Shown here in pieces: positions 36,132-45,215 of a stretch of DNA of 64,000 nt; positions within the stretch are counted from its first letter, which is position 1; each line of letters opens with the position of its first letter. The DNA comes from Magnolia sinica. Taxonomy: Eukaryota > Streptophyta > Magnoliopsida > Magnoliales > Magnoliaceae. Location: positions 23,224,001-23,288,000 of the forward strand of contig NC_080574.1 of the NCBI RefSeq assembly GCF_029962835.1, given 5' to 3'. Position numbers and translations under genes: made by a program. The notes below the pieces were generated by a model that was not told the origin of the DNA, searched no databases, and was given only the letters and a program-made list of their open reading frames with translations.

Positions 36132-36848
36132 ATGTCGTCATCGCCATCGGACCCATCGACAAATATTTGGGACTATGCTTCCCTAGTTGAATCGCCACCA
36201 AGGTCTAGAAAAATAAAGATTAAGTGTGGTTTGTGTGGTGCAAAGTTTGTGAACAAGACTAATCGCTTTCGCTTACACTTGTCATGTCGAGGTGGTGATG
36301 CAAAACCATGCCCCAATGCCCCTAAGGATGTCCAAATTCTTTTTCAAGCTATGTTAGATTCGAATAGAAAACCTTCCACTCCATCCAAAACTTTTGCTGC
36401 TTCTGAATCTAGTACACGGATGACATCCACAAAAGATGCAGAGGAGGAAGCCAGATTAAAAGCTTTGGAGGAAGAACAATTCCAACTCGCCTTAAAACGC
36501 AGTATGGAAGATGTTTCTAGACTTTAGCGATACTTGAGTCAAAGACAACACGATGTTGAAGCAGGGTCGAGTTACTCGAGTACAACAAACAAAAAGAAGA
36601 AAAAGAGTAATAAATTCAAATTCTTGACTCGTCTCAGTGAATTTTATAAGGCATTGGCTACTACACTCAATTTTTCACATAAAGCAAGTTTGAAAATTTT
36701 GGTTCAAAGTGTAAAAGAGCACGAAGGAAATATCTCTTCGCCTTCTGACTCAGAGGAAGTAAACCAATTTGTATATGAAAAAATAGATAGCAGTTCCGAT
36801 GGATCAGATGTCAATGCAGGAAGACACTCCTCTTATGGAGGTTATTAG
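36132..36848 (+). pseudogene. Second hAT-encoded ORF: BED-like zinc finger plus UIM-like segment
   Basis: The ATG at 36132 opens a 131-codon frame to a TAG at 36525-36527. The same frame then continues open to TAG at 36846-36848, so a single nonsense change would separate an original frame of about 238 residues. Visible: NIWDYASLVESPP, then KIKCGLCGAKFVN with C32 and C35, FRLHLSCRGG with H49 and C52, and C60, a layout like BED fingers of plant DUF659-type hAT proteins. Residues 113-127 (EEEQFQLALKRSMED) fit the ubiquitin-interacting-motif pattern of an acidic run, Ala, then Ser four residues on and an acidic end. After the stop come a lysine-rich tract and an acidic-serine tail. It has no transposase core. 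It starts about 276 bp after the transposase stop and lies inside the termini. Function unknown; a DNA-binding accessory protein is one possibility, a fragment of another hAT another. Confidence 0.65.
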
Positions 36849-37430
36849 TTATAAATTGTCATTTTGAACAATGTAATGTAATTATGTGAATATGTTAATG
36901 TAATTATCGAAGTTTTTTAATCATAAATTATGTGCATTTTATGTATTTTATTGTTTCGTTTAACTTCGAATTCCAATTGACAATCGAATTGAAATTCAAA
37001 TTAATCGCAATTTATAACTCGAACTCGGCTCAAAGCTCGAACTCGTTACTCGAAAACCCTACTCGAATTGGACTCATATTCAGACTCAGACTCGAACTCG
37101 CCTCGAAAACTCGCACTCGACTCAACTCGATTTCTGCTCGTACTCGAACTCGCCAAGAAAACTCGGACTCGACTCGACTCATTTACTACTCGTACTTGGC
37201 TCATACTCGGGTGAGTAGACTACGAGCAGGGAGTCCATACTCGTTGGCCGAGTAGAGCCGAGTACGAGCAGCACTCTGGCATTAAGAGCCGAGTACAAGT
37301 AGGGCAATACTCGACTCGACTTGACTCGTGTACAACTCTAGAGTCGAGTCATGCCTATTTCAAAATTGGATCGAGTCGGGTTAGCCGTAACTTGGTTTGA
37401 ATCGACTTGATGCCCAGCTCTAGTGCTCAT

Positions 37431-38015
37431 AGATCAGGGCACCTGGATCTCACATGGCATAGACATTAGGAACCTTCTACAATCTCGACGTGCTCACTTA
37501 ACTAGTTCAGCGAAGCGACAATTCTAATATGCACTCAGATGAGCAATCCGGACATGCTCACCGATCTGTCACCCAAAAGGAAAATTAAGCCAATTTCAAT
37601 TTTCCTTATCTACAGCATAGTTATGTATTTCATCCATTCCTCAAGCAATCATAATGCGAGTCAATAACACAATTTCAAGCATACAAAGCTTGTAATGCAT
37701 ATAATGTTCGCAAATGGGCAATTCATCTAGTAAGCTATGGTAAGACTCTATCTATGATGTACATCCTAACATTAAACAAAATTATAAACTAGATTATTGC
37801 CCAAGGATATGGCACAAGCTAAGGGTTTTCCCAACCATCGGAGGTTGGTTATAAACGCTAGGAGAAATGAGCAAGGAGAGCACTGGAGTTTTTCTAAAGA
37901 GGAAAATTCTCTCACTCTCTTAAGATTTCTCTTCCTCTGGCTTCCTCACCGGGACAGGCTTCTAAAAAAGCCTAAGCTTTCGAACTGTTGACTCAACGTC
38001 GAGTTGATGCAACTC
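37431..38015. other. Noncoding, right of the hAT elements
   Basis: Continues the degenerate GTGCTCACTTAACTAGTTC phrase seen left of the hAT elements. A 64-codon open frame at 37797-37991 matches nothing I recognise. Confidence 0.4.
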
Positions 38016-38017
38016 GT

Positions 38018-39263
38018 TCATGTGTGGTTTTTACGCAGATCTTTGGATCTGTTTTGGAATCCTTTCCGACGACGGCTCTTCGTAAGATTATGGGGATTAA
38101 ACAATCTCTATGTGGTTCACCTCGTGATCGTTTTAGATCTTGGAATCGTGCTCTAACGAGTTTGTACAGTCAATGTCCAAACAAAGAAGATAAGTCGACC
38201 TTTAATGGCGAAATCACACCGGGGATTTATTTCTTCAAACTCTTTGCATTAGACGGTCCATATGGGACCCATGGAGCTTGTGGGGCCCACTTTTTGAAGG
38301 TTAAAGATTGAAAACCCAGTGGGTTTGAAGCTAGAAGCTTCCTGCTTCCGTCAACTCGTGTGACTGGAAATCTTGGCGCCAGATGCGCTTGTGCGATTCC
38401 TTTCAGTTGCTTGCATCCTAAGGCACATGGATGAATGGCTGAGATCAATTTGGATCGAGGTTTCACGAATTTGCAATTTACGAAAAGAAAAATGTCAAGT
38501 TTGGTCAAGATTTCTTGGTTGTCTTCACTACACCACAATCTGTGTGCTTGTCTTTTGAACGGTTGGGATACTCTCCTATAAACAGTCCGTATTTGCGAGG
38601 AAACCCTTCTTGGATTTGAGAGGAATCCAATTCCGACAAAGAGAGGAGAAAATAGAGTTTCGGTTTTGAATAAAATTGTTTGTGCGCATTCCCTGCAATC
38701 GGTTTCTGCACTAGGTTTTCTGTTGCTGCGCGGTGCTTTGCCTTGTGGCTTTTGATCACTTTTACAAAGCCAATTGGCTGGTTTGACTTATCCAGTTCTG
38801 AGATGTGTAGTGGCCCTCCAACGATCAGTTTCGATCGCTACATGTCGATCTAAATTGTGTAACATGACTGTTTTTTGAAGTTTTAATGGCTGATCTTAAA
38901 ATCTGACGGTCCGATCTTCTTAAAAATGGAAATTACTTGTCTTACAGGGTTTTTATGGATGTTTAGGTATGAGCAATCTTCCAAACCAACTGTCGGATTG
39001 TGTTTTAAGGTGTGAAGATGTATGGTATGGAATACTTGCACGACTACTGTACTACTTAAGTGTGGGGAGCTGCAGAACTCTTTCCTAGTATCTATGAATT
39101 CTAAAAATAATCATAGACTTGTCCCGAGGGGACTTGTAAACCGATAAGGTCGCCAGGAATCTTTATAAGCTACAGTTATTGCTTATGGGCAGGTGTGTTT
39201 CATCACTAGTTTCCAACCTAGTTCTTTAGTTCCCATGTCTTTCAGAGAGCTGTTTTCTTCATA

Positions 39264-39270
<7 letters not shown>
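38018..39270 (+). repeat. 1.25-kb direct repeat, copy 1
   Basis: From TTCATGTGTGGTTTTTACGC to CTTCATATTTCTAATATA, nearly every line is matched at 41095-42353, with only scattered substitutions and small indels (by eye above 90%). It ends at a (TA)n run (39270-39306). Not obviously LTRs: no TG...CA ends, primer site or purine tract at the inner edges. Confidence 0.85.

Positions 39271-39306
<36 letters not shown>
39270..39306. repeat. (TA)n microsatellite
   Basis: Uninterrupted TA dinucleotides at the end of repeat copy 1. Confidence 0.95.
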
Positions 39307-39308
<2 letters not shown>

Positions 39309-39569
39309 CTGTGTGTGTGGGAAATGGTTACTATGAGGTCGACCTCATGAGAACTTCTCATGAGGTCGAGCTGTGTGGGCCCCACCGTGATATTGGAAAC
39401 TTTGAACTATGCTTATCGTGCTTGCAACATTCAAAATAAAGCAATCGTAAGTCGACTTATATAATGAGAAGTTGTTTTCTTTTTCTTGTAAAATATTGAG
39501 TCTTTGTTGCAATCCTGTGTTTGTAGAGAAATCGTGATCCCATGGTAGCAAAGAGGCAGAAAAGGGAGA

Positions 39570-40020
39570 GCCAAATGGAGCAATTGCGAAAGGAAAAATC
39601 TTTTTGTTAGGCTTTTTTTTTGGGGTGGGGGGTTTACCCTTAATAAAATTCTTTGCCTTTCTAGAAAAACAAATAATCCCCCCTCAACACATCTTGTGAT
39701 CCCTTTCATCACCCAAAAGATCAGCCCCTTCCTGAAGATAGCCTGAATTTTAGACAACATTATATCCTTCTCCAAAGCATGGCCCCAGAAAAATTCCCCA
39801 TTCCAATTCGAGATTTTTCCCTTCAACATCCTTAGTTTCTGAAACAAAATAAAACCCGTATGACCCATTTGAAACCTAACACCCTATCAGACAACAAGAT
39901 ATTCAAAAAGAAATCCCCACCCACGCATCATCTTTCAGCCACAATGACGAATTGCAAATGATAAGAGTGACCCCAGCAGCTCCAACTGCATCTTGGCTAC
40001 TCAATCTTTAGAGTTTCCCC
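39570..40020 (-). pseudogene. LINE (L1-type) ORF2 fragment
   Basis: On the minus strand, FQKLRMLKGKISNWNGEFFW followed by ALEKDIMLSKIQAI resembles the KLK-LK--LKEWN---FG segment that precedes the reverse transcriptase core in plant L1 elements. An upstream SSLWLKDDAWVG piece would fit the preceding region. The frames are disrupted and the core itself is absent. Confidence 0.5.
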
Positions 40021-40107
40021 TCCACAAGTCGTCGAACCCTCTTTAGAGATGTCACGAAGTGCTGCTTAGTATATGGATACAAAACTCATGAACAAATTCT
40101 TTATCAG

Positions 40108-40239
40108 GAAATAGAGGCTGAATTGCATCTAAAAGATTTAAAGATAAAAGAGCTGGAAGAGAATTTGGTATGTCTTAATGATGAGTTTAAGCAATTGAAA
40201 GAACAAACGGGCGAAATGCTTTCACAGGAGGAGATTCAG
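40108..40239 (+). pseudogene. Coiled-coil exon-like segment, copy 1
   Basis: Preceded by an acceptor-like CTTTATCAG and followed by CAG|GTTAGT, the segment is open for 44 codons with a heptad-like pattern (LKIKELEENLVCLNDEFKQL, then EQTGEMLSQEEIQ). It lies in a ~190-bp unit duplicated in tandem (about 40088-40278 and 40280-40460). I do not recognise the parent gene. It could be an exon of a coiled-coil gene or a captured fragment. Confidence 0.45.
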
Positions 40240-40301
40240 GTTAGTTCATTTTAACCTCACTTTGTAAACTGATTTTGCCTCATGAACAAATTCTTTATCA
40301 G

Positions 40302-40421
40302 CAAATAGCGGCTGAATTGTTAAAGATAAAAGAGCTGGAAGAGAAGTTGGTACGTCTTAATGATGAGTTTCAGCAATTGAAAGAACAAACAGGCAAAATG
40401 CTTTCACAGGAGGAGATTCAG
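40302..40421 (+). pseudogene. Coiled-coil exon-like segment, copy 2
   Basis: Tandem duplicate of 40108-40239, 40 codons (LKIKELEEKLVRLNDEFQQL), with the same CTTTATCAG acceptor-like start and CAG|GTTAGT donor-like end; 12 bp shorter in its first part. Both copies keep an open, in-phase frame. A possible further exon (LKLVGVSRDDELSCSDIG) follows TTTTCAG at 40756. Confidence 0.45.
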
Positions 40422-41094
40422 GTTAGTTCATTTTAACCTCACTTTGTAAACTGATTTTGCCATCACTTATTTTCAATTTGCTCATTTGTACTCTACTTTT
40501 TGTAAGGGCCCATGGAGCACCCAAATTTCCAGCCCTGAGGTCATCGTCAATCATCGTACCCACTCAAGAAGTGTCCGCATCTTGTTCCTGTACAACACCA
40601 CGGCATGAAGCGTAAATGTGATGGTATTCCTATTAATTAACATTTTAATTTGGTTTTTATTTGATGCATTTTGTTGTTGTAGTTTTCATTTATGATCTTG
40701 TATTCATGATTTATTAGCATGTCGTTTACTGTTCTAGTTTCATCCATTTATTTTCAGTTGAAGCTAGTGGGAGTTTCCAGGGACGATGAGCTTTCTTGCA
40801 GTGATATTGGTACGCCACTTATTGTTTCTCATCCAAGGCCGCTTTCTCGGAGTTTCATCCATTTGTGCAGGTTAAGCTGGACATGGGCTAGATTATTTTT
40901 TTTTTGCTGTAGATCTTGTGTTTAGGTTGAGGGGTTGTTTGATGTATTTTGTAGAGTTGCTATTGTTGAGGCATATGATTGGCGTGAACCGGTGTGGCCC
41001 GGTCCTTTTTGTGGTGCAGCCTGGAAAAAAATCGTTACTGATAATTCGTTGACCCCCTTTTTTAAACGTGGCCATTGGATATATATGTGTGTGT

Positions 41095-42353
41095 GTTTTT
41101 TCATGCGTGGTTTTTACGCCGATCGTTGGATCTGTTTTGGAATCCTTTCTGACGACGGATCTTCGTAAGATTATGGGGATTAAATAACCTCTATGTGGCC
41201 CACCTGGTGATCGTTTTAGATCTCGGAATCGTGCTCTAACGAGTTTGTACAGTCAATGTCCAAACAAAGAAGATAAGTCCACCTTTAATGGCGAAATCAC
41301 ACTGGGGATTTATTTCTTCAAATTCTTTGCATTAGACGGTCCATATGGGACCCATGGAGCTTGTGGGGCCCACTTTTTGAAGGTTCAAGATTGAAAACCC
41401 AGTGGGTTTGAAGGTAGAAGCTTCCTGCTTCCCTCAACTCGTGCGACCGGAAATCTTGGCGCCAGATGCGCTTGTGTGATTCCTTTCAGTTGCTTGCATC
41501 CCAAGGCACATGGATGAATGGCTGAGATCAATTTGGATCGAGGTTTCGCGAATTTGCAATTTACGAAAAGAAAATTGTCAAGTTTGGTCAAGATTTCTTG
41601 GTTGTCTTCACTACACCACAATCTGTGTGCTTGTCTTTTGAACGGTTGGGATACTCTCCTATAAACAGTCCGGATTTGCGAGGAAACCCTTCTTGGATCT
41701 GAGAGGAATCCAATTCCGACAAAGAGAGGAGAAAATAGAGTTTCTGTTTTGAATAAAATTGTTTGTGCGCATTCCCTGCAATCGGTTTCTGCACTAGGTC
41801 TTCTGTTGGTGTGGTGTGCTTTGCATTGTTGCTTCTGATCACTTGTACAAAACCAATTGGCTGGTTTGACTTATCTAGTTCCGAGATGTGTAGTGGCCCT
41901 CCAACGATCGGTTTCAATCGCTACATTCGATCTAAATCGTGTAACATGAATGTTTTTTGAAGTTTTAATGGCTCATCTTAAAATCTGACGGTCCGATCTT
42001 CTTTAAAATGGAAATTACTTGTCTTATTGGGTATTTTTTTTAATGGATGTTTAGGTACGACACGAGTAATCTTCCAAACCAGCGTTTAGATTGTGTTTTA
42101 AGGTGTGAAGATGTATGGTATGGAATACTTGCACGACTACTGTACTACTTAAGTGTGGGGAGCTGCTAGATTCTTTCCTAGTATCTATGAATTCTGAAAA
42201 TGATCATAGACTTGTCGAGGGGACTTGTACACCGATAAGGTCCCCAGGAATCTCTATAAGCTACAGTTATTGCCTATTGGCAATTGTGTTTCATTTCTAA
42301 CCTAGTTCTTTAGTTCCCATATCTTTCATAGAGCTGTTTTCTTCGTATTTCTA
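41095..42353 (+). repeat. 1.25-kb direct repeat, copy 2
   Basis: Second copy of 38018-39270. It ends at a compound (TA)n(GA)n run (42353-42400), where copy 1 ends at (TA)n. The copies are about 3.08 kb apart start to start. Confidence 0.85.

Positions 42354-42400
<47 letters not shown>
42353..42400. repeat. (TA)n(GA)n compound microsatellite
   Basis: TA repeats to 42366 followed by GA repeats to 42400. Confidence 0.95.
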
Positions 42401-42401
<1 letters not shown>

Positions 42402-42478
42402 GCTCGGTTCGCATGTAAACCTTCTATCAACGGTCGGATAACTCTGGTTCACGTGAAGTTCTTTCTATGAAGGCTAAG

Positions 42479-45121
42479 GTGGGTCCCACCAAGATGTTAG
42501 TGATAAATTCATGCTGTCCATACATTTTTTAAAAAAAATTTATGATATGAACCTAAAACTGAGGTAGATCAAAATCTCAAGTGGGCCACACTGTGTTGAT
42601 TGAACTCTTACCATTAAAAACTTCCTCGGGCTACCAAATTTTTGGATCAAGCTGACATTTATTTTTTGCCATCATCCAGGTCTGTATGACCTAATCTACA
42701 GGTTGGATGTCAAATAAACATCACGGTGGGACCAACATTTGGAACAACTTGGATGTTGTGCAAACTTGACACGTGGACACTTTGGATGTGATAACTATTA
42801 TAATAAAGTTAAAGAGCATGGATCCTAGTAGGAATGATGTTATGGATGTTATGAACGGTGTGGATGGCATGTAAACATCACTGTCGACGCCACGCCAGAA
42901 AGGTTTCAACAGTAGGAATTTTTTTTACCAACTTTACCTCCAGTGAGGCCCACTTGAGTATTGTATACTGCTTATTTTTGGTCTCTAAGTCCTAAAATCA
43001 GTTCAAAAATTGATGAAGGGGTAGATTTTTTACAAACATTATGGTGGGCCACCTATGTTTACAAGGCCGTAACTTGCTGCGAAAGACAGGGAGCAGATTG
43101 CGTCTTGAGTCAAACCCCTGCCCGTCTCCTGCTGGAAATCAGATTGCGTACTGAGTTACTGCGCTATTATCGTACTGACTAAACTCTGTTGGGCCCACCA
43201 TGAATGTATGTGTTTAATCCACACCGTCCGTCCGTTTTTCCAGATCATTTAAGGGTTGAAACCAAAATTGAATCATATAAAAAGCTCAACTGAACCATAC
43301 CACAGGAAACAGTGGGAATAATGATTTCCACCGTTGAAACCTTGCAAGTGGGCCACATTGAAGTTTATTTGTCATCCAAACTGTTCATAAGATATTAAAA
43401 AACATGGATGAAGGGAAAACACAAATATAAGCTTGATTCAAAACTTTAGTGGCCCTCAAGAAAATTTCAACGGTAGACGTCAATTCACACTTTTTCCCGT
43501 GGTGTGGTCCATTTGAGATTTGAATATGCTTCATTTTTGGATTAAAACCCTAAAATTATCGATAAAATGGATGGAAGGAATGGATAAAATATATAAATCA
43601 TGGTGGACCCCACAGAGTTTACTCAGTACGCAATCAGCTTCCCTCGTGCTGGGAACGGTCAGGAGCTTTGAGTGGCCACCGTGATGTATTGGTCTTATCC
43701 ACACCGTTTGTCCAACTTTTTTGTATCATTTTAGGATATATGGCCTAAAATGAAGCAGATCAAAGACAGATGAGGACTACACAACGGAGATTAAACTCTT
43801 ACTGTTGAAAACTTCGTAGGGGCGACAAAAGTTATGGATGGAGCACATATTTGTGTTTTTTCCTCATCGAGGTCTTTTGTAACTTTATGAGTAGATTCGA
43901 TCGACACATAAAGATAACGGTGTGCCCTAGGAAAGTTTCAACGGTGAGAATCATTACCACCACTGCTTCCTGTGGTGTGGTCCACTTGAGCCTTGGATCT
44001 GACCTAAGTTTCGCCTCTAAAATGATACGAAAAAAATGTATGGACGGTGTGGATAAACCCATACATGACGGTGGCCACTCAAAGCTCTTGCCCGTTCCCA
44101 GCTGGAGACGGGAGAGGGTAGGACGCAATCCCCGTTCGTTCAGAAAGGATGAAGATTTCGGACGCGGAAGTAACTGGGCAAGGATGCTGGGTGGGGGCAC
44201 AGTCATGTTTGTGAGAAATCTACCCTGTTCATCAGTTTTTCGAGCTCATTTTAGGATGTTATAAAAAAAACGAGGAGGATCCAAAATTCAAGTGGGCCAC
44301 ACGAGAGGAAACAGCCGGGATTCAGTGAGAACCGTTGAAACATTCTTGTGGCCATAAAAGCTCTATGTCAAGCTAACTTTTTTGTATTTTCAGTTGATTC
44401 CAGTGGTAAAGACCTCATAAACGGTTTGGATAGCATATAAACATAAAGGTGGAGCTAGAAAGGTTTCAACGGTGAATATTTCTTTCCCCAATTTTCCTCT
44501 CGTGTGGATCACTTGAGTTTTGGATCCACCTTATTTTTCCACCATTGTCCTAAAATGAGCTCTGAAAACGGATGAACGGAGTAGATTTCTCACAAACATG
44601 GCAGTAGGCCCCATCCAACATCCATGCGCAGGAACTTCACGTTGAAGGCTTTTCAGGAAATCCACGTCCCCTGCCCCCAGCTAGGAAATGGCGGGAGCTT
44701 TGAGTGGCCAGCGTGATTTATGGGTTTTATCCCACCGTCCATCCATTTTTACTTATCAATTGAGGGCATTATCACGCAACCGAGGTGGATCCAAAGCTCA
44801 AGTGGACCACACCACATGAAGTAGCTGTGATAATGATTCTCACTGTTGAAACTCTTTTAGGTCCCACTGTGATGTTTATTTTCCATTCAACCCATTCATA
44901 AAGTTACATGGACCTGGATTAAGAGAGTAAAAATATCGGCTTGATTCAAAACTTTTTGCGGGGAAGAAGTTTACAATGGTAAGAGTTTAATACCCATTGT
45001 GTGGTCCAACTTTTTCTTGTATTTGACTAATTTTTTGGATTATATCCTGAAATGACATGGAAAAATGTATGAATGGTGTAGATATAACCCATATATCACG
45101 GTCGCCACTCAAATCTCATGG
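42479..45121. mobile_element. Cluster of five foldback (long inverted-repeat) elements
   Basis: Five adjacent elements of about 430-575 bp each begin and end with mutually complementary sequence. They are 42479-43053 (GGTGGGTCCCACC / GGTGGGCCACC), about 43141-43636 (AGATTGCGTACTGAGTTA / CTCAGTACGCAATC), 43651-44100 (GAGCTTTGAGTGGCCACCGT), 44182-44623 (GGATGCTGGGTGGGG / CCCCATCCAACATCC) and about 44689-45121 (GAGCTTTGAGTGGCC / GGTCGCCACTC). All share inner words such as CACACCGTCCATCC, GGGAAACAGTG-like and GTGGTCCACTTGAG. They have no coding capacity. The long complementary arms suggest MULE-type or foldback MITEs; target duplications were not resolved. Confidence 0.75.
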
Positions 45122-45215
45122 GCAGGGTAGGACACAATCCACTTTCAGCCGGAGAATCGGAGTGGATCGCGTACTAACAACACATGTAGCAAGTGGCCAT
45201 TGGGATGCTATTCAG

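Larger units (their letters stand above)
31850..37340 (+). mobile_element. Inner hAT element (5.5 kb) with transposase and second ORF
   Basis: Termini TAGAGCTGTACACGAG (left) and CTCGTGTACAACTCTA (right) are 16-bp inverted repeats with one mismatch, flanked by GAGTCGGG (31842-31849) and GAGTCGAG (37341-37348), an 8-bp duplication with one mismatch. Long subterminal zones at both ends are dense in CTCGA/TCGAG words (31860-32030 and 37010-37330). A CT-rich, GC-rich leader (32040-32340) resembles a 5' untranslated region. Both coding regions lie on the plus strand: the transposase at 33.9-35.9 kb and a separate BED-finger frame at 36.1-36.8 kb. The transposase frame is broken, so this copy is inactive. 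Confidence 0.9.
31378..37422. mobile_element. Outer hAT element, interrupted by an inner hAT
   Basis: The right terminus reads TTGATGCCCAGCTCTA, i.e. TAGAGCTGGGCATCAA inward. The left terminus TTCAGCTAGGCAC is a diverged match (about 10 of 13). Flanking 8-mers ATGCTCAC (31370-31377) and GTGCTCAT (37423-37430) share six central bases. Without the inner element it would be about 0.55 kb and noncoding, filled with CTCGACTCG-like subterminal motifs. The same terminus is found on the element at 48813-51307. Confidence 0.65.

Noticed and set aside
38018-42353. LTR retrotransposon with 1.25-kb LTRs
   Set aside because: No TG...CA ends, no primer-binding site after the first copy and no purine tract before the second; kept as a direct duplication of unknown origin.
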